NCBI RefSeq assembly: GCF_021287045.1
Contig: NZ_JAJTBG010000008.1
Location: 62,001 to 126,000 of the forward strand
Direction: 5' to 3'
From: Oryzomicrobium sp.
Lineage (GTDB): Bacteria > Pseudomonadota > Gammaproteobacteria > Burkholderiales > Rhodocyclaceae
Length of the DNA stretch: 64,000 nucleotides
Shown: positions 36,214 through 45,232 of the stretch, in pieces
Numbering within the stretch: position 1 is the stretch's first letter
How the letters are laid out: each line of letters opens with the position of its first letter
Notes under the pieces: model-generated
Databases searched by the model: none
What the model saw: the letters and a program-made list of their open reading frames with translations, nothing else
Told to the model about the DNA's origin: nothing
Made by a program: the position numbers and the translations under genes

Positions 36214-36549
36214 TCAGTTAGCAGGTTCCAGCCGAGTAACTGTCATGGCGCCATCGATCTGAGCTGAGGCGAAGCGGACTTTTTGCCCTTCTTTCACCTT
36301 ATTGGCCCAGGATGGATCTTTCAGACGGAACGACATGGTCATCGCCGGCATACCGTTGGGTAGCGGGCCATGAGACAAAGTAATCTTTCCTGCGGCCTGG
36401 TCGACCTTCTTCACCGTGGCGTCAGCCAGGGTTTGTCCCGTACCTTGGGAATGCATCATCCCGTGATCGCCATGCTCAGCTGCAAGCGCGGGGTTAAATG
36501 CGGCGACCGACGCCAATGCGAAAAGGGAGGTAGCGAAGAGGCGCTTCAT
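36214..36549 (-). CDS. cusF: CusF-like periplasmic copper chaperone
   Basis: 111 aa. A signal peptide (MKRLFATSLFALASVAAFNP, cleavage after ALA) precedes a short His/Met stretch (EHGDHGMMHS), then the CusF beta-barrel: TVKKVDQAAGKITLSHGPLP, MPAMTMSFRLKD. The usual CusF Trp ligand position before PAMTM is Gly-Met here (NGMPAMTM), so Cu(I) coordination may differ. It would pass Cu/Ag to the CusCBA pump. First gene of the efflux operon, preceded by a copper-box palindrome. Confidence 0.87.
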   Translation of the reverse strand: MKRLFATSLFALASVAAFNPALAAEHGDHGMMHSQGTGQTLADATVKKVDQAAGKITLSHGPLPNGMPAMTMSFRLKDPSWANKVKEGQKVRFASAQIDGAMTVTRLEPAN

Positions 36550-36619
36550 GGACAACTCCAGGAGGAGAAAAGGGTCCACGAATTCTGGAGGTGGCATCCA
36601 AACAACAGGCTGACGCACG

Positions 36620-36637
36620 GATTACATTTCTGTAATC
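36620..36637. promoter_or_regulatory. Copper-box palindrome upstream of cusF
   Basis: GATTACATTTCTGTAATC: arms GATTACA and TGTAATC are a perfect inverted repeat around TTTC. It is 70 bases before cusF (minus strand). Similar to boxes bound by CopR/CusR-type regulators; the regulator gene is at 37438. Confidence 0.7.
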
Positions 36638-36658
36638 TTCGCGTTCCTTGGATTGGCC

Positions 36659-37288
36659 CTAATGCGCGTGATGAGCGTCGGGGTGGGGGTGTTCATGGCG
36701 GCCATGATCCTCTGGGGCGAGGGGGGCATGCTGATGCACATCTGCACCTGAGTGGGTGTGCCCATCACTGGCAGAGACCAGCTGCCGATACTGGAAGGGG
36801 CTGAGTGTGGGCAAGGCGTTGAGGAACGCCACGAGATCCCAGATCGACTCATCACCAATACCTCCCTTAGACCAGGCGGGCATCGCCGATCCCACGATGC
36901 CGTGTTTGATGATCCAAAACTGGCGCCGAACTCCGGAATCACCAGTTGCGACCTGAGCAAGCGAGCCCAACTCCGGAGGCCGGGGGGATAAACCCCGGCG
37001 GATTTCACTGGATGCCATCCCCGGTCGAAGGTGACACTCCACACACATCGCATCATAGTTACCGGCACCACGCCGTATGCGCTCATGGTCCGACAAATCC
37101 TCAGGCAGGCCGATGTCGGCAGCATGCTTTGCGATGGAGCGCTCACGGGCCCAGGTAATAAAACGAAGCACAGGATATGAGTGCGGTTCGTCAGCTGACA
37201 CGTTGAGCCTCCCACTCCATACGACGCCGATAACTGCTGCCAATACCAATCCCAGCCCCAGCACTATCCCCACGATCACCTGCCGCAT
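36659..37288 (-). CDS. Membrane-anchored cytochrome c with His-rich C-terminus
   Basis: 209 aa. An uncleaved or signal-anchor helix (QVIVGIVLGLGLVLAAVIGV) is followed by one haem site CVECH (GAGNYDAMCVECHLRPGM) and likely axial Met in GSAMPAWSKGG. The last about 35 residues form a His-rich tail (HTHSGADVHQHAPLAPEDHG and more) that could bind metal. Homologous cytochromes occur beside copper efflux genes. It is divergent from the response regulator and shares the box at 37356. Confidence 0.82.
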   Translation of the reverse strand: MRQVIVGIVLGLGLVLAAVIGVVWSGRLNVSADEPHSYPVLRFITWARERSIAKHAADIGLPEDLSDHERIRRGAGNYDAMCVECHLRPGMASSEIRRGLSPRPPELGSLAQVATGDSGVRRQFWIIKHGIVGSAMPAWSKGGIGDESIWDLVAFLNALPTLSPFQYRQLVSASDGHTHSGADVHQHAPLAPEDHGRHEHPHPDAHHAH

Positions 37289-37355
37289 CGCAACCCCTCA
37301 TGCCACCTAAGCCTGCGTATTGTCCGTAGGGGGATTAACGGAGAACTGACCACAG

Positions 37356-37373
37356 GATTACATTTACGTAATC
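37356..37373. promoter_or_regulatory. Copper-box palindrome between cytochrome c and response regulator genes
   Basis: GATTACATTTACGTAATC: arms GATTAC and GTAATC, perfect around ATTTAC. In the divergent promoter region, 68 bases from the cytochrome start and 65 bases from the regulator start; suggests autoregulation. Confidence 0.7.
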
Positions 37374-37437
37374 TAGTCCCTAGCGCGGATATGAAAACGG
37401 ACAATGAGGCTTTGGGTTCAGTGAAGGCAGTGCGGCT

Positions 37438-38115
37438 ATGAAAGTGCTAGTGGTCGAAGACGAGTTGAAGACCGGTGACTATCTCCGCCAAGGTCTGGTG
37501 GAGGCCGGGTTTATCGTGGACTTGGCACGCGACGGTCTTGATGGTTTGCACCTGGCGCTGACGGGGACGTATGACTTAATCATTCTTGACGTCATGCTGC
37601 CTGGGATTGACGGATGGCAGGTCTTGCAAGGGGCCCGCCGTGCAAACAAGGAAATGCCGGTATTGTTCCTGACTGCCCGCGATGAGGTCGCCGACCGGGT
37701 CAAGGGTCTGGAGCTAGGTGCTGATGACTACTTGGTGAAGCCTTTTGCCTTCTCTGAACTGCTGGCCCGGGTTCGAACCCTGCTCCGGCGTGGGAGTAAG
37801 AACAGGGAGGCGGAAATACTCAAAGCCGCCGATCTGGAATTGGATTTGATACGCCGACGCGTGGTCCGCGGTGGGCAGAAGATCGATCTGACGGCCAAGG
37901 AATTTGCACTCCTTGAATTGCTGCTGCGCCGTCAGGGGGAAGTACTAAGTCGATCTCTGATCGCCTCCCAGGTGTGGGACATGAATTTCGACAGCGACAC
38001 CAACGTGATCGAGGTTGCTGTACGGCGCCTCCGGGCCAAGGTGGATGACGATTTCCCTCTGAAACTGATCCGGACAGTGCGCGGCATGGGCTACGTTCTG
38101 GAGAGCGTCGAGTGA
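37438..38115 (+). CDS. Heavy-metal response regulator (CusR/CopR type, OmpR family)
   Basis: 225 aa. The receiver domain has E7-D8, phospho-acceptor D51 ([10 protein letters not shown]) and K in LVKPFAF. The C-terminal winged helix has [14 protein letters not shown] linker and [20 protein letters not shown], then [12 protein letters not shown]. Activates metal-resistance promoters when phosphorylated by the paired sensor. Its stop overlaps the sensor start (GTGA). Likely targets are the palindromes at 27379, 36620 and 37356. Confidence 0.93.
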   Translation: MKVLVVEDELKTGDYLRQGLVEAGFIVDLARDGLDGLHLALTGTYDLIILDVMLPGIDGWQVLQGARRANKEMPVLFLTARDEVADRVKGLELGADDYLVKPFAFSELLARVRTLLRRGSKNREAEILKAADLELDLIRRRVVRGGQKIDLTAKEFALLELLLRRQGEVLSRSLIASQVWDMNFDSDTNVIEVAVRRLRAKVDDDFPLKLIRTVRGMGYVLESVE

Positions 38116-39512
38116 TCTTCCTCGCGCCAAAATCTCTCACCTTTCGCCTGACGCTGCTCTTTGCCACCGTCTCAACGATCGTTCTCCTGCTTCTAGGATT
38201 GCTCATTGGCACCCTGGTGGAGAAACACTTCGAGGAGATGGATACGGAGGTTCTTACTGGGAAATTAGAGTTTCTCAAACATGCGCTAAGTGGCATCCAA
38301 ACCCAGGAAGAGCTCAACGAGCTTCCACACAAGCTCAATGACGCGCTGAATGGGCACTCCGGTCTTGAGGTGGCTCTCTACCTAGGGGAGAAGAAGCCGC
38401 TCTATCTAACCGGTAGCACCATGCTACCTGATGCACTCTTGACCCCTGAGCAACGTGCACGCCAACAACCCTACCTGTGGGTGGATGAGGCGAACATGTC
38501 ATACCGGGGCATTTCGGCGGATATCCAGACCAGCATTGCGGATGCCCCCCCCATCATCGCTGTAGTAGCCACCTCGCTGCGCATGCATGAGCACTTCATG
38601 GAGTCATTCCGAACTACGCTTTGGACCGTCATGGGGTTGGCTGCATTGCTTACCGGCTTTTTGGGTTGGTTGGCCGCATGGAGAGGATTGGCCCCCCTTC
38701 AGGATATCCGGCGTAGTGCGGCTGCCATTACCGCCGACCGCCTGAATCAGCGGCTTGCGGCAAATGACTTTCCACTCGAACTGGCAGAGGTGGCAGAAAC
38801 CCTGAATGCCATGCTGGCCCGATTGGAAAGCTCTTTCCGCCGGCTCTCAGACTTTTCATCCGATCTTGCCCACGAGCTCCGCACCCCTGTCAGCAACCTG
38901 CTTACGCAGACCCAGGTGACGTTGAGTAAGGCCAGAACGCTCAGCAAATATCAGGATGTTCTTGCATCCAATTCGGAAGAGTTAGAGCGCCTTTCACGCA
39001 TGATCGCGGACATGCTTTTCCTCGCGAAATCCGATAACGACTTGATTGCACCCAACCGCAAGGAAGTAGATTTAGCGGTCGAGGTCCAAGCTCTGTTGGA
39101 GTTCTACAGCATCCTTGCTGAAGAAAAGGACATCGAACTTTCCCTCGAAGGAGGTGGAGGCATCGTCGGTGATCCGTTGATGCTCAGAAGGGCAATTAGC
39201 AACCTGCTATCCAATGCAATCCGCCATACCCCCGAGCGAGGGAAGGTGGTAGTTCGCATCGGACAGAGGATGGATGGAGTGACACTATCTGTTGAGAACA
39301 CCGGACCCACCATTCCTTCTGAGCAACTCACCCGCTTGTTCGATCGCTTCTATCGGGGAGATGCGGCAAGGCAACGCACAGGGGATGGAACAGGTCTCGG
39401 GTTAGCAATAACGCAGTCGATCATGCACGCCCACGGCGGGAATGCCACAGTGGTGTCAGTGAATGGCCTCACCAGGTTTGATCTAACGTTCTCATCTCAC
39501 ACGAAGCTATGA
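38112..39512 (+). CDS. Heavy-metal sensor histidine kinase (CusS/CopS type)
   Basis: 466 aa. TM1 is about 12-34 and TM2 about 172-193, flanking a periplasmic sensor loop of about 135 residues. HAMP follows, then the HisKA domain with H254 ([14 protein letters not shown]), N-box ([13 protein letters not shown]) and G-box ([14 protein letters not shown]). It is expected to sense periplasmic Cu or Ag and phosphorylate the upstream-encoded regulator. GTG start overlapping the preceding stop. Confidence 0.92.
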   Translation: MIFLAPKSLTFRLTLLFATVSTIVLLLLGLLIGTLVEKHFEEMDTEVLTGKLEFLKHALSGIQTQEELNELPHKLNDALNGHSGLEVALYLGEKKPLYLTGSTMLPDALLTPEQRARQQPYLWVDEANMSYRGISADIQTSIADAPPIIAVVATSLRMHEHFMESFRTTLWTVMGLAALLTGFLGWLAAWRGLAPLQDIRRSAAAITADRLNQRLAANDFPLELAEVAETLNAMLARLESSFRRLSDFSSDLAHELRTPVSNLLTQTQVTLSKARTLSKYQDVLASNSEELERLSRMIADMLFLAKSDNDLIAPNRKEVDLAVEVQALLEFYSILAEEKDIELSLEGGGGIVGDPLMLRRAISNLLSNAIRHTPERGKVVVRIGQRMDGVTLSVENTGPTIPSEQLTRLFDRFYRGDAARQRTGDGTGLGLAITQSIMHAHGGNATVVSVNGLTRFDLTFSSHTKL

Positions 39513-39568
39513 CCGTGTCCAGCCACGACCTAGCTCGTCTTGTGGTTCATATGCACCAGCCTGCACGT

Positions 39569-39596
39569 TTGACATTGTCAATAAATTTTCTACTCT
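39569..39596 (+). promoter_or_regulatory. Predicted promoter and operator of xre
   Basis: TTGACA (39569-39574) with TACTCT (39591-39596) at 16-base spacing makes a plausible sigma-70 promoter. The -35 is embedded in the palindrome TTGACATTGTCAA (39569-39581), a likely binding site of the Xre protein itself, so autorepression is plausible. Confidence 0.5.
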
Positions 39597-39633
39597 ACCT
39601 ACAGTCATATGTTGCTACGACCAAGGTAGGTTG

Positions 39634-40062
39634 ATGAGTCCATTTGCAATGACACTACGAGAACTGCGCACGATGAAAAGATTGCGCCAGTCCGAAGTTG
39701 CAGAACTGCTCGGCTATGAACAAACCTACATCTCGGCTTTGGAAATCGGGATCAAGGGGCCCCCGCCCGAAGTTTTTCTTGAACGCGTAGTACGCGCACT
39801 CGATCTGGATGAGTCCTGGAAGAATCGGCTCCGTGAGGCGCACGACGCGTCTCAACGTCGCATCGTGATTCCCGCTGACGCCCCGGAAAGCGTCTTCTGG
39901 ATGGTGAATGAATTGAGGCAGCAGATTGATCGGCTGCATCCGGCGCAGATCGAATTGATTCGAGCCGCCCTGAATTTCACACAGGCGATCACCGTTGAGC
40001 CCGTTCCCATAGGGCGCCTTCGTCGGCGAGCGAGCGACAAAAGCCGAAAAGGGAAAAATTAA
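39634..40062 (+). CDS. XRE-family helix-turn-helix regulator adjacent to tns genes
   Basis: 142 aa. N-terminal HTH_3 domain (LRELRTMKRLRQSEVAELLG, EQTYISALEIGIKGP), then a segment without recognised domain and a basic C-terminus (RRRASDKSRKGKN). ATG 39634 is preceded by AAGGTAGG. It stands alone between copRS and the tns operon and ends in a strong terminator, so it is probably a regulator of transposition genes or cargo. Similar Xre genes are known in some Tn7-like elements; no direct evidence of its target is available. Confidence 0.85.
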   Translation: MSPFAMTLRELRTMKRLRQSEVAELLGYEQTYISALEIGIKGPPPEVFLERVVRALDLDESWKNRLREAHDASQRRIVIPADAPESVFWMVNELRQQIDRLHPAQIELIRAALNFTQAITVEPVPIGRLRRRASDKSRKGKN

Positions 40063-40100
40063 AACGGGACAGGCATTGCGAGCCTGTCCCGTTTTTTTTT
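40061..40100 (+). terminator. Strong Rho-independent terminator after xre
   Basis: Perfect 14-bp stem AAAACGGGACAGGC (40061-40074) and GCCTGTCCCGTTTT (40082-40095), loop ATTGCGA, followed by TTTTT. It isolates tnsA from upstream transcription. Confidence 0.95.
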
Positions 40101-40285
40101 GATAGTAGCAAAGCTACATCATGGTCGCTCTCGGAGCGACTCTGCACTAACTGAGAGCATCAACGCTGTTTCGTTCTCAGGCTTGTTTACGCTAGGTGTT
40201 AAGCCGTTTTAAGGACGTAGCCACGTCCGAAACTGGACGTTCGTCGCAACATGAACAGACGAACTGGACACTCGGAGGCGTGCAA
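40101..40285 (+). promoter_or_regulatory. Upstream region of tnsA with several inverted repeats
   Basis: Contains hairpin GTCGCTC-TCG-GAGCGAC (40124-40140), short palindrome TAGCAAAGCTA (40105-40115), and an inverted pair GTTCGTC and GACGAAC around 40240-40265. Probable promoter/operator zone for the tns operon, for Xre or TnsB control. It ends with the ribosome site GGAGG (40274-40278), 7 bases before the chosen tnsA ATG. Confidence 0.45.
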
Positions 40286-41332
40286 ATGGAACTTGCTGAG
40301 CAGGTCGAGTGGGATATCAGCAAATTGGTTGATAAGCATCGAAGCGCTGCCCCCCAAAGTCTATCTGACAAGGAAGGGCTGCAGCACTGGCTCAGCACCG
40401 ACTCGCCAAGCAGCACGTTGAAAAAGCGCCGATGTGTAATGACGTGGGACAAGCTCATTAAGCGTATCCAGCATGGATACGGCATGGGGCACGGTGCTGA
40501 CTATCAGCCATGGCTGACCCTCCGTCGCAAGAATTCGTCTCGTGAATCCAATCAAGTTGCAGCACACCTGCACCCGCTACATCGCCCCGGATATTTCTTT
40601 TCCCGTGGCGAGTATCAGATCGCGCTCTTACTCCTGTGGTTGGGAATTCATGATCTCCGGGAGCAGTACCCCCTTTGGCCAATTGCTCATCCTCACCCTT
40701 TATATGGCGCTCCAGGAACAGAAGGGCTCCAGCTCGGGTACTGTAGCGGCCTCCTCGACATTGCGACGGAAGCAGGAATCGAACACGGTCACTTCCCTGG
40801 CTCCGATATCCCCTACGTCGCCACAATCGACTTTCTCGTCACCATCCGAGACAACAGCGGATTTGATCTGATTGCAATCTCTTGCAAGCCGATTGAGGAT
40901 CCGAATCAAGCGGTCAAGTGGCGAACACTCGAACGCTTGGAGCTTGAGAGGCGCTATGCCGAACGCAATGGAATCCGCTACCTCATCATCAGTTCGCGCT
41001 TTGTCCCGATTTTGATGGCGGGACAACTGGAATGGTGCATGGAGCGCGCCACTCTAACCGATGCCCCACACCTCGCTGCATGCGTTCACGGATTTTCTCG
41101 GGAATTCGCATCAGCTCCGAATCTGTCAGTTTCTGATGCTGTTGCTCTTGCCTCAGAGAGCCAACAGCTATCTCTGGAAGAAGGTTGGACGGTTTTTCGT
41201 CACTGCGCCTGGACTCAGGCGATCGACATCGATCTTTCTACCCCGCTGTTGACCTCCTACCCTGCACGTAGGAGTGGTCGGACGCTACGCGAACATCTGC
41301 GGCGCTCACTATTCGAAGGGAGCTCAAAATGA
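40286..41332 (+). CDS. tnsA: TnsA-like transposon endonuclease
   Basis: 348 aa. Resembles TnsA, the PD-(D/E)XK nuclease that cuts the 5' ends of Tn7 elements. Candidate catalytic residues are E109 (RGEYQIALLLLWLG), D182 (VATIDFLVTI) and K201 (LIAISCKPIED), with the D-K spacing of 19 close to the family. A C-terminal wing follows (QAVKWRTLERLELERRY). The ATG at 40286 is chosen by its ribosome site; a GTG at 40196 would start inside the promoter region. The stop overlaps tnsB (ATGA). First gene of the transposition operon. Confidence 0.85.
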   Translation: MELAEQVEWDISKLVDKHRSAAPQSLSDKEGLQHWLSTDSPSSTLKKRRCVMTWDKLIKRIQHGYGMGHGADYQPWLTLRRKNSSRESNQVAAHLHPLHRPGYFFSRGEYQIALLLLWLGIHDLREQYPLWPIAHPHPLYGAPGTEGLQLGYCSGLLDIATEAGIEHGHFPGSDIPYVATIDFLVTIRDNSGFDLIAISCKPIEDPNQAVKWRTLERLELERRYAERNGIRYLIISSRFVPILMAGQLEWCMERATLTDAPHLAACVHGFSREFASAPNLSVSDAVALASESQQLSLEEGWTVFRHCAWTQAIDIDLSTPLLTSYPARRSGRTLREHLRRSLFEGSSK

Positions 41333-43701
41333 AGTCCGTCAGCGTAGGCTTCATTTTTAGGGTACTACAGGACTCCCCCCATATTTCCCGCGGCCTGTAT
41401 CGTGTTGTAGACAAATTGGGGGCCAAGGACAGCCCGGATCTTCCTCTCGTAATCATCAAAATTCCGGAGCCACCTCCGCCGCGGGAGATTGGAAAGAAGC
41501 AGCCAAACTACTACGCAAAGGGATTCCAATACATACGTCTGGATACTTTGTACGGCCTGCTAGATGAACGGAAGGTGCACGAGTCCGAGGGACCCACAAT
41601 CCCGCCGTGGTGGGGAAAATCCGATGCGGAGCTGCTGGCCTCTTGCCCGAGAAAACGATGGGTAACAGCAGGCGAAGAGCTCCTCACCCCAGAGATCCAA
41701 AAGCGGGAGGTGAAATGGCACCTGATTGAGCCGCTGGTCGCAATGGCAGAGGCGGGGACAGTGCCGAGTCTTGCCGAATTGGATGCGCACGTTCCTGCTC
41801 GAGCACGAGAAGCCCAGGTCGGTGCTAACCAAATTTACGACGCGTTACATCGCTACTACGCTTTTGGCCAGAATAAGGACGCCTTGCTTCCCAATACTCC
41901 CAACAGTGGGGGCAAGGGTAAGTCACGCTACGGAAAGAACGGCGTCCGCCTGGGCGCCCCCAACCAGGCAAAAAGAGTCGGAGAGAGCAAGTTGGCGGGA
42001 AGAATCTGCGATGAGCAGGACCGCCAAAACATTCGTGATGGCTACTTCATATTCGCCCGGCCAGGGGTATCAAAAAAAGAACAATTCATTGCTTTCAGTT
42101 CGACCTTCTACAGCGATGGTTACAAGCATGAGAATGGCCGTCAGCTTCCGCTCCTACTACCGGCACACCAACGCCCCACCGAACGCGAGTTTTTCTACCA
42201 TGGACCGGATAGCTCGGACCGTGAGACGACTTTAGTCCGGATGATGGGGGAAGGTGAGTGGGCAAAAAACTTCCGCCCGCTAGTGGGTTCGGCACGCGAC
42301 GGTATCCATGCAGTCGGACAGGTCGGATCGATCGATGCCTCACCGATCGACGTGAACCTGGTGGCTTGCTTCGATAGCACCCGTCCGATCGGCGTACCTC
42401 GTGGTCTCTTCGTTCGAGAAGCCTTGTTCGGCCTTTGGTGCGGCGCACATAACGTCATTGGAGGCCCCTGCACGGCAGACGCCAACCTGACTATCCTGCG
42501 TGCGGCACTCAGCAAGGAGAAGATCCTCAATCGGCTTGGTTTAACCGACATTCCCCCAGACGATTTCCCGAGCTTTCTTTTCACTCGCCTGCTATCCGAC
42601 AACGGCGAACTTCGCGCAATAGGAGGCATAGAAGCATGTGCGAAGAAAGTTCGCGTCTCGATCGAGTTCATCGAAAGTGGACGCGCCGACAGAAACTCAC
42701 CTTCAGAAGGCGGCCATCACGCCCGACACGCTGGAATCGATCACAAGCTGCCCGGAACAACCTACGGTCGGAGGCCGAAACGCGGCGAGACGCTACCAAT
42801 CCGCAAGGCACTTCTGTCTTTGTTCGGTTACGAACGTTTGTTGTGGCAATGGATGCATTGGGCCAATACCAAACAGCGGGTACCGCATCTGGTTCCAACC
42901 GAAATGAAGCGTGCGCTGGCAGGGCAAGCTTTCAATCCAACCCGGATTGAAATCTATCGATGGGCGGAGAGGGAAGGATACGTCAGTAAGCGGCCGGTCA
43001 ATGCACTGTATCTGCGCTCTAATCTCCTGCCTACTTACACAGCGAGCGTCCAGCGGAACGGACTGGTTCTTCATCGACCAGGTTCCGGCAATCGTGTTGA
43101 ACTGCTCAACGATGCGCTCTTCAGTAGTGATTACATCGAGCAGTCGTGTCTGTATCACAACTTCGCACCCAATGAGCCCCGGCACGTAGAAGTGAGAGTC
43201 GACCCAAACGATCTTTCTGAGATTCTTCTTGTTGATGCTCAGGGAATTCATACGATTCCCAATATCTCTCGCGACGTGATCGTGGCGCGTGAGTATTACG
43301 TCGCGGACTTAATCGCAAGCAACGAAGCAAATCGATTGAATCGAGTCGAAACAAAGTCCGAGGACGACCAGGCGATGTCTGACCAAAGAATGATCAGGTT
43401 AGCCGAGATCGAGGACGCCCGGGCAAGACGGCAGACAACCGAAGCAGAAGCCCCTCGACCAGGAGCCAAAGCTTCGCGGGAGCGTGTGCGCGAAAACCAG
43501 CGACAGGAAAAATGGGCACAACTCGACGAGGCTACAAGACGAGCGGCAACCCTGGCTGCTGCACCAGCCACGGAATGGCGGGAGAGTCAGCCCAATGCCG
43601 TCGGGCAGGCTGCGAGCAACGTCGTTTCGATCAGTTCAGCATCAAAACTAAAAAATGCGCTGAGTGAGCGACTGACAAAGTTTCAGGATACGGGGCACTG
43701 A
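41329..43701 (+). CDS. tnsB: TnsB-like DDE transposase
   Basis: 790 aa. DNA-strand transferase of Mu/Tn7 type that binds the element ends and joins 3' ends to target. The DDE triad is D336 (GSIDASPID), D424 (LLSDNGELRAI) and E460 (ADRNSPSEGGHH), with 35 residues between the last two, as for Tn7 TnsB. N-terminal helix-turn-helix DNA-binding parts lie in the first about 250 residues, and a Mu C-terminal beta-barrel follows the catalytic core. The charged Gln/Arg-rich C-terminus probably contacts TnsC. Confidence 0.9.
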   Translation: MKSVSVGFIFRVLQDSPHISRGLYRVVDKLGAKDSPDLPLVIIKIPEPPPPREIGKKQPNYYAKGFQYIRLDTLYGLLDERKVHESEGPTIPPWWGKSDAELLASCPRKRWVTAGEELLTPEIQKREVKWHLIEPLVAMAEAGTVPSLAELDAHVPARAREAQVGANQIYDALHRYYAFGQNKDALLPNTPNSGGKGKSRYGKNGVRLGAPNQAKRVGESKLAGRICDEQDRQNIRDGYFIFARPGVSKKEQFIAFSSTFYSDGYKHENGRQLPLLLPAHQRPTEREFFYHGPDSSDRETTLVRMMGEGEWAKNFRPLVGSARDGIHAVGQVGSIDASPIDVNLVACFDSTRPIGVPRGLFVREALFGLWCGAHNVIGGPCTADANLTILRAALSKEKILNRLGLTDIPPDDFPSFLFTRLLSDNGELRAIGGIEACAKKVRVSIEFIESGRADRNSPSEGGHHARHAGIDHKLPGTTYGRRPKRGETLPIRKALLSLFGYERLLWQWMHWANTKQRVPHLVPTEMKRALAGQAFNPTRIEIYRWAEREGYVSKRPVNALYLRSNLLPTYTASVQRNGLVLHRPGSGNRVELLNDALFSSDYIEQSCLYHNFAPNEPRHVEVRVDPNDLSEILLVDAQGIHTIPNISRDVIVAREYYVADLIASNEANRLNRVETKSEDDQAMSDQRMIRLAEIEDARARRQTTEAEAPRPGAKASRERVRENQRQEKWAQLDEATRRAATLAAAPATEWRESQPNAVGQAASNVVSISSASKLKNALSERLTKFQDTGH

Positions 43702-43704
43702 ACC

Positions 43705-45207
43705 ATGGCGATAGGACTCGGACAGTTCACCGATGAGAACCATCCGTTCTTGTCCCCCTTGACAGCTGCGCTCCAGGTTGACGATATCTTGCCGCGCATC
43801 CGGTATTCACCGCTCGATGGAATCGATGTGGCGACCCTAAGCAACAGCGAGCGTCACGTCTTGCTCGATCTTATGCAAGAACGACTGTTCGAGCCGACAA
43901 CGGCCACCTTGGAATTAACAACCAGGCTATTCCGCATGATTCGTCGGGGTTATTTATCGAGAGACCCACGGGAATTGAGCGTGCGGAAGGAGACGATAGC
44001 AGTGGCCGGATGTCGCGGAAAACAGCTATCCGAGCTTCCATCGTTTGACGCCTACGCCCAATGCATCCGTGTATCCGGAGAGACGGGAACGGGGAAAAGC
44101 TACGAAATTAAGAATTCGCTTCGACTGCTGCCGCAGTGCTTCGTGCACCCGGAAAATAAGGATGCAGGCTGGTCGCACTTAGTACAACTCGTATGGTTGT
44201 ATGTCCCCATGTCACATGACGGCACACTTGGTGGGCTCTTGCTCAATATTCTCTGCGCAATCGATGAAGCAATCGGGACCAGCTATTCGACGCAACCATC
44301 TCTAATCCGCCTGAGTAACGAGAAACTCGCCGTCCACGTCGGCATCATTCTCAGAATCCATGCAGTCGGAGTCCTGGTGATTGACGAACTTCAACAGCGC
44401 AATTTCTCCAGAATGGCGCATGGCGGCCTAGCTGCACTGTTCTTTCTCCGTCTACTGAACTTCGGGATACCGATAGTCCTGATGGGCAATCCCTACGGTC
44501 TCGGGGCATTGGATCGCTATTCTCAGGATGTTCGGCGCACGAGTTCGGCCGGATCGTTTGACTTCGAACCCATCGGGCTGAATGAATTTGATTGGCACAA
44601 ATGCATTGCGCCGGGCGTGTGGCGTTACTACGTGCTTCCCGAGCCGATGACTTTCAGCGATGAAGGGGGCGAAATCCTCTTCAAATATAGCGGCGGCTTC
44701 CGTGATTACGCATGCAGGATATGCCATTCCGCGCAACGGCTTGCTCTTGACTTGAATGATCGAGCCCTCACCCTGGAACATCTCGAGCAGGCTTATGAAG
44801 GCGCTGATTTCTCTCAAAAGGATCGCGATCTCATCGAAGGGTTCGCCAATCGAGATCCGATGCGTCTGCTGGATTTTGAGGACGTTCGCTGTGAGCACTA
44901 TGCCCGCAAATGGGGATTGGTGCCGGCCAGGCCGAAGAGTGTATCCCCAGAGACAACTGTCGAGTACTACGGTGGCAAGTCGTTTCAGCCTACCGAACCT
45001 GAATCAGAGTCCCTGAATCCAGTTCGGCGAACGAGGAACCCCCATGCCCGAGAGCAGGGTATCGCAAAACAGGTTGTTGCAAAACGAGCCAAGACCAACA
45101 AAAAACAAGCCATGGCGAAAGCCGAGTGCGGCGACGACGACCTTCGCAATGACGGACTAAAGAAATTCCTGATCAATGGTTTTGACACATTCCGAAATGT
45201 TGCCTGA
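43705..45207 (+). CDS. tnsC: TnsC-like AAA+ transposition regulator
   Basis: 500 aa. ATP-dependent target-capture protein connecting TniQ/TnsD to TnsAB. Walker A is GETGTGKS (125-132), Walker B GVLVIDELQQRN, sensor region VLMGNPYGLGAL. The C-terminal about 120 residues are Lys/Arg-rich (VAKRAKTNKKQAMAKAE), matching the TnsA/B-interacting tail. Starts 3 bases after the tnsB stop. Confidence 0.9.
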   Translation: MAIGLGQFTDENHPFLSPLTAALQVDDILPRIRYSPLDGIDVATLSNSERHVLLDLMQERLFEPTTATLELTTRLFRMIRRGYLSRDPRELSVRKETIAVAGCRGKQLSELPSFDAYAQCIRVSGETGTGKSYEIKNSLRLLPQCFVHPENKDAGWSHLVQLVWLYVPMSHDGTLGGLLLNILCAIDEAIGTSYSTQPSLIRLSNEKLAVHVGIILRIHAVGVLVIDELQQRNFSRMAHGGLAALFFLRLLNFGIPIVLMGNPYGLGALDRYSQDVRRTSSAGSFDFEPIGLNEFDWHKCIAPGVWRYYVLPEPMTFSDEGGEILFKYSGGFRDYACRICHSAQRLALDLNDRALTLEHLEQAYEGADFSQKDRDLIEGFANRDPMRLLDFEDVRCEHYARKWGLVPARPKSVSPETTVEYYGGKSFQPTEPESESLNPVRRTRNPHAREQGIAKQVVAKRAKTNKKQAMAKAECGDDDLRNDGLKKFLINGFDTFRNVA

Positions 45208-45232
45208 ATCACCCTCATAGAAGGGAGCCCAC

